This document shows positions 20,586 through 29,253 of a DNA stretch of 64,000 bases, in pieces. Position numbers and translations under genes: made by a program. The notes below the pieces were generated by a model. That model ran no database searches. It was not told the DNA's origin and saw nothing but the letters and a program-made list of their open reading frames with translations. The stretch's first letter is position 1; the number at the start of each line of letters is the position of its first letter. Source of the stretch: Gordonia sihwensis NBRC 108236 (GTDB lineage: Bacteria > Actinomycetota > Actinomycetes > Mycobacteriales > Mycobacteriaceae); the NCBI RefSeq assembly GCF_000333035.1, contig NZ_BANU01000014.1, positions 102,042 through 166,041 of the forward strand. The letters are read 5' to 3'.

Positions 20586-20605
20586 ACATCCCCCCAGGGG
20601 GTTAT
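20586..20605. promoter_or_regulatory. CsoR-type operator 2
   Basis: A second copy with core CCCCCCAGGGGG at 20590-20601 and AT-rich flanks (ACAT...TTATG) overlaps the likely promoter of the CsoR-like gene. The two core centres are 31 bases apart, about three helical turns, so two repressor tetramers could bind the same face. Confidence 0.75.
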
Positions 20606-20635
20606 GCAATAATCGAGGCGACGAGAGGAGTCGAC

Positions 20636-20896
20636 ATGCAACTACCCGACGAGAAGCTCAAACCGGTGCTCACGCGGCTGCGACGCGCCCATGGCCATCT
20701 GGCGACCGTGATCCGCATGCTCGAAGAGGGTGCCGAATGCGAGGATGCCCTGACCCAGCTCGCCGCGGTCGACAAGGCGCTGGCGCGCAGCGGCTACGCC
20801 CTGGTCTCCACGGGCCTGATCCACTGCATCAGCACCGAGGGCCCGGACAGCGTCGATCAGGCCAAGATGGAGAAGCTGTTCCTGTCGTTCGCCTGA
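20636..20896 (+). CDS. CsoR/CstR-family transcriptional repressor
   Basis: An 86-residue all-helical DUF156 repressor; SD GAGAGGAG precedes the ATG. Ligand-site alignment with M. tuberculosis CsoR (Cys36-His61-Cys65) gives C35 and C64, but the His position is Gly60. The Cu(I) site is therefore incomplete and the protein looks more like the two-cysteine, persulfide-sensing CstR class. H63 next to C64 could partly compensate. It is divergent from the MMPL gene with two operator copies between them, so autoregulation and control of the transporter are likely. The inducing signal is inference. It converges on the PucR gene, seven bases between stops. Confidence 0.85.
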   Translation: MQLPDEKLKPVLTRLRRAHGHLATVIRMLEEGAECEDALTQLAAVDKALARSGYALVSTGLIHCISTEGPDSVDQAKMEKLFLSFA

Positions 20897-20903
20897 GAGC
20901 GGA

Positions 20904-22571
20904 TCAGCGACGGACGGCGGTGCGGAGCAGCGCGAGCTGGATGGTGGTGAGGAGCCGGTCGTCCCGGTCCTCCAGGCGCAGGCCCGAGAGCTGCTGGGCC
21001 CGCTCGATCCGATAGCGCAGGGTGTTCGCGTGCACGCCCACCGCGGCGGCCGCATCGCGCACGTTGCCGTGCGCGTCGAGATAGGCCTGGACGGTCGCCA
21101 CCAGGTCGGCGGAGTGCTTGCGGTCGTAGTCCGCCAGCGCGGCCACCCGCGGGTCCAGGAGGTCCTCGCGCGCGGCGACCACGTCGAGGATCTCGCCGAG
21201 CAGAACCGCGGTCCGTGATTCGGCCAGACTCGTCACCCGCGCTGCACCCGGAGCCGATGCGGTGGCCGTGAGCACCCGGTCCACTTCGGCCCGCCCGGCA
21301 GGAACGTCGGCCAGCCCGGCGAGCGGGCTGACCACCGCGGCGTGCAGCACCGCGCCCGCCAGGGCCGCGTCCCCGTCGAACTTCGTGACGAGTCCGCCGA
21401 CCCAACGCATGATCGCGGCCGTGTTGACCGCCGGCAGCAGCAGGTACGCGCGACCGTCGAGCACCGTGGTGACGGCCGCGGCGGCGAAGGCGCTGGCGTG
21501 CAGCCGGAGTGCACCGCCGACTGCGGCCATCGCGTCCTCGTAGACGGCCTGGTCGCCGCCGGTGGGCGCGATCCCGATCACCGCGACGGCCTCGTCCACC
21601 GGCCACCGCAGGTACGCGCCCGCCGACGAGACGTCGATGCCCCCGTGCGCACCGAACAGACGCTGCACCAACTGGCCCTCCGTGGACGGCGCACGCATCT
21701 CCCGGGTCAGGATGCGCGCGGCGATGGCGGCGGCCCCGCGCATCACGTCGGCGGAGTCGTCGGCCAGCGGTCGGGCGCCCTCCTGCACCCAGATGGAGCC
21801 GAGATGCCTGCCGGATCGGGCGTGGACGCCGACGACGAGGCGGCGGCGCATGGCCTGTTCCGGGTGCTCGGGCACGTCGACCACCTCGCCGCCGCGGCGA
21901 ATCGCATCGAACACGCCCCAGCGACGAAGCAGATCCAAGTACGCGGGCGGCCCGGCCCGGCCGAGGATCGTCTGCACCCGCAAGTCGTCGGCCTCGCCCT
22001 TCGACGGCGAGTACGCGAGGACCCGCGCACTGGTCGCGTCCTCGATGGACACCAGTCCCCCGGTACCGTTCGCGACCAGCGCCACCAGACCGAAGAGATC
22101 GACGTCGACGGGCGGCGTCAGGTCCGCGGGGTCATCGTCCCGGACCCGGTCCAGACATCCCTGCACTGTCGTGAGCACCCGGTCCCACCGCGCCCGGGCA
22201 TCGACCACCACCACGGCCACCCCCGCCCGCGCGGCGACCCCTGCCAACCCGGACGGATTCGCCTTGGTGAAGACCACACGCGGCCCCTCGGCGGGCCTCC
22301 CCTCCGTGTGGCACCCCCGCATCCACTCGAGGACCGCGCCGGTGCCGAGTCCCACCAGAAGCACCGCGTCCGTCGGCGCATCGAGACCGCCGGCCAGATC
22401 GTCGGCATCGATCATCGACACCGAGGTGATCCGCCGTTCCGGATCGGCGTCGGCGAGGACGTGTGCCACGGCGGTGTCGAGAGCCGAGACGACGTCTCGG
22501 AGGAGCACCGACGGATGCGTCGCCGACACCTCGTCGCTCGTCGCTCCGGAATCCTCGTCACCAGTGGTCAT
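20904..22571 (-). CDS. PucR-family activator of proline utilisation (PruC-like)
   Basis: A 555-residue PucR/CdaR-type regulator. The N-terminal purine-catabolism-like domain (about 20-150) and GGDEF-like central part lead to the C-terminal HTH_30 domain (A-Y-L-D-A-H-G-N-V-R-D-A-A, then V-H-A-N-T-L-R-Y-R-I-E-R). In mycobacteria a PucR-type protein encoded next to the pru genes, PruC, activates proline catabolism in response to proline. The divergent position 105 bases from putA supports the same role here. The ATG at 22571 is chosen; the open frame extends far upstream only because it runs antisense through putA. Confidence 0.85.
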   Translation of the reverse strand: MTTGDEDSGATSDEVSATHPSVLLRDVVSALDTAVAHVLADADPERRITSVSMIDADDLAGGLDAPTDAVLLVGLGTGAVLEWMRGCHTEGRPAEGPRVVFTKANPSGLAGVAARAGVAVVVVDARARWDRVLTTVQGCLDRVRDDDPADLTPPVDVDLFGLVALVANGTGGLVSIEDATSARVLAYSPSKGEADDLRVQTILGRAGPPAYLDLLRRWGVFDAIRRGGEVVDVPEHPEQAMRRRLVVGVHARSGRHLGSIWVQEGARPLADDSADVMRGAAAIAARILTREMRAPSTEGQLVQRLFGAHGGIDVSSAGAYLRWPVDEAVAVIGIAPTGGDQAVYEDAMAAVGGALRLHASAFAAAAVTTVLDGRAYLLLPAVNTAAIMRWVGGLVTKFDGDAALAGAVLHAAVVSPLAGLADVPAGRAEVDRVLTATASAPGAARVTSLAESRTAVLLGEILDVVAAREDLLDPRVAALADYDRKHSADLVATVQAYLDAHGNVRDAAAAVGVHANTLRYRIERAQQLSGLRLEDRDDRLLTTIQLALLRTAVRR

Positions 22572-22676
22572 GGCAGTAGAGTCTGTCAGGTCAGCTGGAG
22601 AATCGTACAAGAAACCACGTAATCGTTCGTAGTATTGTCCGACGACCGCCGCGGCGCGCCGACGTGTACTGGCATC

Positions 22677-25600
22677 ATGACCACCGCACACGCCGCCGAC
22701 CCGATTCCGGCGCCCACCGAAGTGTTCACCGAACTGAACGAGCTCGCCGACTCCTCCGAGAAACTCGTCACCGACTGGCTGCGCGCCGCCGCGGCGGCGC
22801 AGACCGAGCCGCATGCGTCCGCTCGCCGTCTCGCCTCGGTCCTGTCCGATCCGCGCGGGCTCGACTTCACCGTCGGTTTCGTCGACCGGGTGATCGGCAC
22901 CGAGGACCAGAAGGCGGCCGCCCAGGCGCTCGCCGAACTCGCGGCGAGCACCCCGGCCACGCTGGGCGCCTGGGACCGCTTGCAGATCAAGGCCGGTGGC
23001 GTCCTGGCCGAGAGGCTGCCCGGGGTGGTCATCCCCGCCGCGCGCGCACGGATGCGTTCGATGGTCGGGCACATGATCGTCGACGCCCGTGAGCGGCCCT
23101 TCCGCCGGGCGGTCGCCAAGCTCCGCGAGAGCGGCCATCGGCTCAACATCAACCCGCTGGGCGAGGCCGTGCTCGGTGACGCCGAGGCCGACAACCATCT
23201 CGCGGACGCGCGGGCATTGCTGCGGCGCGATGACGTCGACTACGTCTCGATCAAGGTCTCCTCCGTCGCCTCCCAGATCTCGATGTGGGCGTTCGAGGAG
23301 ACGGCGCAGTACATCATCGACCGACTGACGCCGATGTATCTCCAGGCCGCCGCCGCGCCCGCGGGCACCAAGTTCATCAACCTCGACATGGAGGAATACC
23401 GCGATCTGGAACTCACCATCGAGGTGTTCACCCGGCTCCTGAGCCTCCCCGAACTCAAGCACTTCGAAGCGGGGATCGTGCTGCAGGCCTACCTGCCGGA
23501 CGCACTCGGCGCGATGCAGCGTCTGTCGGACTTCGCCGCCGCCCGGGTGGCGGCCGGCGGCGCGGGGATCAAGGTCCGGCTGGTGAAGGGCGCCAACCTC
23601 GCCATGGAGTCGGTGCACGCCGAGGTGGCCGGATGGCCCCAGGTGACCTGCTCGTCGAAGACCGCGACCGATGCCAACTACAAACTCGTGCTGCACTGGC
23701 TGCTCAACAGGGATCACATGCGGGGCCTGCGCGTCGGTGTGGCCGGGCACAATCTGTTCGACATCGCCTTCGCCCATCTGCTGGCCGATCGCCGCGGTGT
23801 GTCCGACCGCGTCGAGTTCGAGATGCTGCAGGGCATGGCGACCGAGCAGGCCGACGTCCTCAGCGCCGACGTCGGCCGGCTGCTGCTGTACGTGCCGACG
23901 GTGAAACCGAAGGAATTCGACGTCGCGATCTCGTACCTGGTACGGCGTCTCGAGGAGAACGCCGCGCCCGAGAACTTCATGTCGGGCATCTTCGACCTCG
24001 CGCCCGGAAGTGCGATCTATCACCGGGAGTCGGGGCGGTTCCGTGATGCGCTCGCCGAACTCGGCCGCATCCTCACCACCGACGGCTACGCGCCTCCCCT
24101 GCCGAACGACCGGCAGGACCGGACACTCGACCAGTCCGCTGAGACGGCCCTCGATCCGGCACTGCCGCTTCCGGCCTTCGCGAACGAACCGGACACCAAC
24201 GCCGCCCTGCCCGCCAATCAGCGATGGGCGCGCGACGCGCTCGCCACCGCGACACCGCAGTGGCTCGCCTCCCAGCCCGTTCCCGACGCGATCGCCGAGG
24301 ACGAGGTGGACGCGCTGGTCGAGCGCGCCCGGTCGGCCGCCGCACAGTGGAGCGCACGCCCGGCCGCCGACCGCGCAGCGATCCTCTACCGCACCGCGGA
24401 CATCCTCTCCCGCCGGCGCGGACACCTCGTCTCACTGGCCGCGGCCGAGGCGGGCAAGACCGTCGCCCAGTCCGATCCCGAGATCTCCGAAGCCATCGAC
24501 TTCGCCCGCTACTACGCGCATCGAGCACTGGAACTGGACGAGGTCGCCGCGGCTGCCTTCACTCCGGACCGGGTGATCGTGGTGACACCGCCGTGGAACT
24601 TCCCGATCGCGATCCCCGCGGGCGGCACCTTCGCCGCCCTGGCCGCCGGCGCAGCGGTGATCCACAAGCCGTCGAAGCCGACACCGCACTGCTCGATGGC
24701 CATTCTCGAAGCCCTCTGGGAGGCAGGTGTTCCGCGCGAGGCGTGCCAGGGAGTGTTTCCCGACGAGGGCCCGGCCGGGCGACGATTGATCAGTCATCCC
24801 GACGTCGACCGCGTCGTGCTCACCGGCGCCTCCGAGACCGCGGCCCTGTTCGCGTCCTGGCGTCCGGACCTGCGGATCAACGGCGAGACCTCCGGTAAGA
24901 ACGCGCTGATCATCACCCCGTCCGCCGATCGCGACCTCGCCATCGCCGATCTGGTCCACAGCGCTTTCGGCCACGCGGGCCAGAAGTGCTCGGCGGCGTC
25001 GCTGGCGATCCTCGTCGGCAGCACGTACTCCTCGGAGCGGTTCCGCCGTCAGTTGGTGGACGCGGCCGCCTCACTCGTCGTCGACTGGCCCACCAACCTC
25101 TCGGCCACCGTCGGACCGCTCACCGAGGATCCGAGCGATAAGCTGCTGCGGGCCCTGACCACCCTCGAGCCGGGCGAACGCTGGCTCCTGAAGCCGCGGC
25201 GGATCGACGACCGACTGTGGTCACCGGGAATCAAGGACGGTGTGGCGCCCGGAACGTTCTTCCACCGCACCGAGTGCTTCGGACCGGTTCTCGGACTGAT
25301 GCGCGCCGAGACGCTCGACGAGGCCATCGAGTTGCAGAATGCCACCGACTTCGGACTCACCGCGGGTCTGCACTCCCTCGAGCCGCGCGAGGTCCGCTCG
25401 TGGATCGACCGCGTCGAGGCGGGAAACGTCTACGTCAATCGCGGCATCACCGGCGCGATCGTCCGCAGGCAGCCCTTCGGCGGGTGGAAGCGGTCGTCGG
25501 TGGGTCTGGGTTCCAAGGCGGGCGGTCCCAATTACCTGATGCTCATGGGATCGTGGGCCGACCGCGACTGCCTGCCCGACGCCGCACCGGCCGCGCTCGC

Positions 25601-26207
25601 CGAGGTCGGCGCCTTCATCGACTCGGTCTCGCCGGTGCTCACCGCCGGCGAGACGGCATGGCTGCGAGCGGCGGTGAGCGACGACGACACCGCGTGGGCC
25701 GCCGAGTTCGGGACGCCGCGCGACGAGACGGGCCTGGCCGGCGAGGCGAACATCTTCCGCTATCGCCCCGCGGCGGTGGCGCTGCGGGTGACGGCGGAGT
25801 CGACGCCCGCCAAGGTGGCACGACTGCTGGCGGCCGCGCACCGGAGCGGTGCGCGCGTGGTGGCGGCACCGGCGCCGGACATCGGCGACGATCTGCGCGC
25901 GGTGCTCGACGCCGCGGCGGCGCTGGGCGTGCCGGTCGATCCCGCCCGCGACGACCGGGCCTTCGTCGACCGGATCGGACGGGCCGGCATCGCCCGTGTC
26001 CGCCTGGATTCTCCGGCGACACCGGCACTGCGCGATCTCACCCTCGGACGGCCCGAACTCGCGGTGCTCGACGACACCGTCACCGCGTCCGGACGCGTCG
26101 AACTGCGGTACTGGCTCGCCGAGCAGTCGGTCTCGATGACCCTGCATCGATTCGGGAACCTCGACCGCGCCTTCGTCGAATTGGCCGAAGACCTCAAGTC
26201 TTCATAG
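22677..26207 (+). CDS. putA: Bifunctional proline dehydrogenase / glutamate-semialdehyde dehydrogenase
   Basis: A 1,176-residue PutA that oxidises proline to pyrroline-5-carboxylate (FAD) and then to glutamate (NAD), feeding electrons to quinones. The PRODH barrel occupies about 130-450. The ALDH domain at about 520-1000 has the catalytic Cys in G-H-A-G-Q-K-C-S-A and the general-base Glu in N-G-E-T-S-G-K-N. A C-terminal ALDH-superfamily-like segment follows. No N-terminal ribbon-helix-helix DNA-binding domain is present, so it does not self-regulate; the divergent PucR protein does that instead. Mycobacteria encode the two activities separately, so the fused form is informative. A hairpin terminator separates it from putP. 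Confidence 0.95.
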   Translation: MTTAHAADPIPAPTEVFTELNELADSSEKLVTDWLRAAAAAQTEPHASARRLASVLSDPRGLDFTVGFVDRVIGTEDQKAAAQALAELAASTPATLGAWDRLQIKAGGVLAERLPGVVIPAARARMRSMVGHMIVDARERPFRRAVAKLRESGHRLNINPLGEAVLGDAEADNHLADARALLRRDDVDYVSIKVSSVASQISMWAFEETAQYIIDRLTPMYLQAAAAPAGTKFINLDMEEYRDLELTIEVFTRLLSLPELKHFEAGIVLQAYLPDALGAMQRLSDFAAARVAAGGAGIKVRLVKGANLAMESVHAEVAGWPQVTCSSKTATDANYKLVLHWLLNRDHMRGLRVGVAGHNLFDIAFAHLLADRRGVSDRVEFEMLQGMATEQADVLSADVGRLLLYVPTVKPKEFDVAISYLVRRLEENAAPENFMSGIFDLAPGSAIYHRESGRFRDALAELGRILTTDGYAPPLPNDRQDRTLDQSAETALDPALPLPAFANEPDTNAALPANQRWARDALATATPQWLASQPVPDAIAEDEVDALVERARSAAAQWSARPAADRAAILYRTADILSRRRGHLVSLAAAEAGKTVAQSDPEISEAIDFARYYAHRALELDEVAAAAFTPDRVIVVTPPWNFPIAIPAGGTFAALAAGAAVIHKPSKPTPHCSMAILEALWEAGVPREACQGVFPDEGPAGRRLISHPDVDRVVLTGASETAALFASWRPDLRINGETSGKNALIITPSADRDLAIADLVHSAFGHAGQKCSAASLAILVGSTYSSERFRRQLVDAAASLVVDWPTNLSATVGPLTEDPSDKLLRALTTLEPGERWLLKPRRIDDRLWSPGIKDGVAPGTFFHRTECFGPVLGLMRAETLDEAIELQNATDFGLTAGLHSLEPREVRSWIDRVEAGNVYVNRGITGAIVRRQPFGGWKRSSVGLGSKAGGPNYLMLMGSWADRDCLPDAAPAALAEVGAFIDSVSPVLTAGETAWLRAAVSDDDTAWAAEFGTPRDETGLAGEANIFRYRPAAVALRVTAESTPAKVARLLAAAHRSGARVVAAPAPDIGDDLRAVLDAAAALGVPVDPARDDRAFVDRIGRAGIARVRLDSPATPALRDLTLGRPELAVLDDTVTASGRVELRYWLAEQSVSMTLHRFGNLDRAFVELAEDLKSS

Positions 26208-26217
26208 ATCGCCACAA

Positions 26218-26248
26218 TGTGGGGACGTGCATCTTGTACGTCCCCACA
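26218..26248 (+). terminator. Terminator hairpin between putA and putP
   Basis: A perfect 11-base inverted repeat TGTGGGGACGT / ACGTCCCCACA (26218-26228 and 26238-26248) has a nine-base loop and is followed by TGCTTT. It starts 11 bases after the putA stop, so putP probably has its own promoter or relies on read-through. Confidence 0.8.
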
Positions 26249-26354
26249 TGCTTTGCCGGGCCGGTCACCGGGAAGAATCGTCGTGAGCGGGAGACCTGTG
26301 TCACATTTGACGCGTGTGTTGCTTCCGGCTGAACCCACCTCTAGGAGATGACCT

Positions 26355-27905
26355 ATGACCGTCGCGCCCGACGAGAAGACCATCCAGCTGGTCGCGGTCG
26401 CGCTGTACTTCGCAGCCATGCTCGGCATCGGCTGGTACGCGTACCGCCGCACGCGGAACAGTCTGGACGATTACATGCTCGCCGGCCGCGGCCTCAAGCC
26501 GTGGGTCGCCGCACTCAGCGCGGGTGCGTCGGACATGTCGGGTTGGCTGCTGATGGGCCTGCCGGGCGCGATGTATCTCTCCGGCCTCTCGGCGTCCTGG
26601 ATCATGATCGGCCTGCTGATCGGCGCGTGGACCAACTGGAAGCTGGTCGCGCCGCGACTGCGCGCATACACGCAGGTGGCAGGTGACTCGATCACGATTC
26701 CGAGCTTCTTCGAATCGCGATTGCACGACGACTCGCGCATCCTCCGGATCACCTGCGGCGTCATCATCCTGGTGTTCTTCACGTTCTACGTCTCCAGCGG
26801 CATGGTCGCCTCCGGCAAGTTCTTCGACAGCTCCTTCGGGGTCGACTACACCGCGGGCATGCTGATCGTCGCCGGCATCACCATGCTGTACACGCTGTTC
26901 GGCGGGTTCCTCGGCGCGTCGCTCACCGACGTGGCGCAGGGGCTGCTGGTGGTGGTCGCGCTTCTGGCGGTTCCGATCATCGGCATCATCGACCTGGGCG
27001 GCGTCGGCGCCACCATCGACGGAGTGAACGCCGCCATGGACAACGGTCTGAGCTTCTTCGCCGGGACCACCGTCATCGGCATCATCTCGGCGGCCGCGTG
27101 GGGCCTGGGCTACTTCGGGCAGCCGCACATCATCGTGCGTTTCATGGCGCTGCGGTCCCCGTCCGAGGCCGGTGTCGCCCGCCGAATCGGCATCGGCTGG
27201 ATGCTGCTGTGCGCGCTCGGCGCCGTCGGCACCGCACTGGTCGGCATCGCCTACTTCGCCGAGCACACCGCGCAGGCCCCGAAAGACGCCGAGACCGTGT
27301 TCCTGTCGCTGTCGCAGCTGCTGTTCCACCCCTTCATCGCGGGCCTGGTGCTGGCCGCCGTGCTCGCGGCCATCATGTCCACCATCTCGTCCCAGCTCGT
27401 CGTCTGCTCGTCGGCTCTGGTGGAGGATCTGTACAAGCTGGTCGCCGAGAAGACCGGCAGGGGCCGTGAACTCACCGACAAGACCTACGTCATGCTCGGC
27501 CGTCTCGGCGTTCTGACGATCGCGGTGATCGCCGCGCTGCTGGCGATCTCGCCGTCGAACAGCATCCTGGATCTGGTCGCCTTCGCCTGGGCGGGCTTCG
27601 GGTCGGCCTTCGGCCCGGCGGTGATCCTCTGCCTGTACTGGCGCCGGGTCAGCACCGTCGGAGTCCTGTCGGGCATCGTCGCGGGCGCGGTCGTCGCCTA
27701 CGTGTGGGGTCAGACCTCGCTGAGCGAGGACCTCTACGAGATCATCCCGGGCTTCGCCGCCAGCCTGATCGTCACCGTGGTCGTCAGCCTGCTGACCTTC
27801 CGCGCGGACCCGGAGATCGATGCCGAGTTCACCCGCGCGGTGGAGCTGAGCCGGTCCAAGGAGCCGTTCACTCATCAGACGGACGACGTCCTCGCCGACG
27901 TCTGA
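26355..27905 (+). CDS. putP: Sodium/proline symporter
   Basis: A 516-residue solute:sodium symporter (SSS family) with about 13 transmembrane helices. PutP-type features include D-Y-M-L-A-G-R-G-L-K-P-W after helix 1 and S-A-G-A-S-D-M-S-G-W in helix 2, which holds sodium and substrate ligands. The ATG follows AGGAG. Adjacent putA and the PucR regulator point to proline as substrate. It is convergent with the second PucR-type gene. Confidence 0.93.
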   Translation: MTVAPDEKTIQLVAVALYFAAMLGIGWYAYRRTRNSLDDYMLAGRGLKPWVAALSAGASDMSGWLLMGLPGAMYLSGLSASWIMIGLLIGAWTNWKLVAPRLRAYTQVAGDSITIPSFFESRLHDDSRILRITCGVIILVFFTFYVSSGMVASGKFFDSSFGVDYTAGMLIVAGITMLYTLFGGFLGASLTDVAQGLLVVVALLAVPIIGIIDLGGVGATIDGVNAAMDNGLSFFAGTTVIGIISAAAWGLGYFGQPHIIVRFMALRSPSEAGVARRIGIGWMLLCALGAVGTALVGIAYFAEHTAQAPKDAETVFLSLSQLLFHPFIAGLVLAAVLAAIMSTISSQLVVCSSALVEDLYKLVAEKTGRGRELTDKTYVMLGRLGVLTIAVIAALLAISPSNSILDLVAFAWAGFGSAFGPAVILCLYWRRVSTVGVLSGIVAGAVVAYVWGQTSLSEDLYEIIPGFAASLIVTVVVSLLTFRADPEIDAEFTRAVELSRSKEPFTHQTDDVLADV

Positions 27906-27917
27906 CCCGCCGCGCCC

Positions 27918-29135
27918 CTACTCGCGCCACCGCAGCGCTTCGAGCGCCGCCGCCACGGCGACGGCGTTCGTCTCCAGCGGCCGCGGCAGCAACTCCTGGG
28001 CACGCGCCACATGCCGGACCACGGTATTGCGATGCGTGTACAGGCGTGCGGCGGCCGCGCTCGCGTTGCACTGACAGGCGAACCACATCCGAACCGATTC
28101 GTGGAGACCGCGGTCGGCGGACGCCAGATCGCCGAGGGTGTGCGCGACGAAGGCGTCCAGCCGTGTCAGATCGCGCGTCATCGCCGCCAGCAACGCGAGA
28201 TCGTCGTATGCGGCGAACCGCGCCGTCGAGCCGAGCCTGGTCAGCAGTTGCTGTCCTTCGAGTGCTTCGAAGTGGCTGCGGCGGAACCCCTCTCGACCCG
28301 CGCCGGGCGAGCCGGCCGTCACCCGTACATGCGGGTGCGCCGCGAGGGCCGCGTCCACCACCAGCCGATCGGTCGGCAGCCACACCCACAGTTCCGAGGC
28401 CCCGGCCAGGACGGTGAGACGGCGACCGACGCCGGAGGCGACCATGATCGCCTCGCAGGCGGCCTCCAGATCGTCAGGTGCCAGCCCGGCGTCCCCGGAG
28501 ATCACCATCGCCGACTGCGGTCCTTCGATCGAATATCGGAGAGCGAGGTCGGCGCGGGCCGGCGCGATCGGCGCACCCTCCAGGATCAGCGCGACCGCAG
28601 CACGCCGCTGGGCGTGGTTGTCGCCAGCGAGTTCGGCGCGGGCGACGTCGATCTGGTGCGTCAGTTCGGCCACCGTGTCGTCGATGAAGGTGGCGATCGA
28701 GACCGAGGTCACCTCGAGAAGCTCCCGCAGCAGTCTCGCGTCCGAGGTCAGACCGAAGCAGATCTGCATCCAGAGCCGCCAGGCGGTGTTCTGCGCGGTG
28801 CGGAACGAGTCGAGCGCACCGGCGTCGAATCCGCGCCTGACCAGATCGCGGACGAAGCCGATCGTCTCCTCGTTGAGGTTGACGCTCACCCGTGCGCCGG
28901 GATCGGCCAGGTTGCTTCGAGCCCAGTGGTTGAGATTGCCCTCGTTGATCCGCAGGGCGACCTCTCGCAGATCCGCATCCACGAGGACGCGCTCCATCCC
29001 GGCGGGGTGCATCGCGGCGTGGTTCATATCGGCGATCCATTCGGGCGGAGCGTTCAGAACCGTCTCCACCCCGGCCCGGATGAGGTCGGCCACCTCGCGA
29101 CTGGGCTCGGCCAGTTCTGCCTCGTCAGACGCCAT
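27918..29135 (-). CDS. PucR/CdaR-type helix-turn-helix regulator
   Basis: A 405-residue regulator: an N-terminal RsbRD-like helical region, a central GGDEF-like domain, and a C-terminal PucR HTH domain with L-Y-T-H-R-N-T-V-V-R-H-V-A-R-A-Q. It is unlike the PruC-type protein at 20904-22571 in length and N-terminus. It diverges from the Baeyer-Villiger monooxygenase gene across 118 bases, the usual arrangement for a regulator of that enzyme. Regulation of putP, with which it converges, is less likely. The effector is unknown. Confidence 0.82.
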   Translation of the reverse strand: MASDEAELAEPSREVADLIRAGVETVLNAPPEWIADMNHAAMHPAGMERVLVDADLREVALRINEGNLNHWARSNLADPGARVSVNLNEETIGFVRDLVRRGFDAGALDSFRTAQNTAWRLWMQICFGLTSDARLLRELLEVTSVSIATFIDDTVAELTHQIDVARAELAGDNHAQRRAAVALILEGAPIAPARADLALRYSIEGPQSAMVISGDAGLAPDDLEAACEAIMVASGVGRRLTVLAGASELWVWLPTDRLVVDAALAAHPHVRVTAGSPGAGREGFRRSHFEALEGQQLLTRLGSTARFAAYDDLALLAAMTRDLTRLDAFVAHTLGDLASADRGLHESVRMWFACQCNASAAAARLYTHRNTVVRHVARAQELLPRPLETNAVAVAAALEALRWRE

Positions 29136-29253
29136 ATGGTTGATTATGCACTCCGACTGCGGCCATGCTGGTGCGATTCATCCTTGCTTTTCATCGACGG
29201 TTACAACGATCATTGGTATCGAAGGTTCAGCCCTCCTGACGAGAAGGAACACC

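Noticed and set aside
22572..24425. N-terminal extension of the PruC-like regulator
   Set aside because: It would run antisense through the proline dehydrogenase part of putA. The ATG at 22571 starts where PucR homology starts.
26301..27875. 524-residue antisense frame across putP
   Set aside because: Composition is an Asp/Gly/Arg/His-rich shadow typical of the complementary strand of a hydrophobic membrane protein gene.
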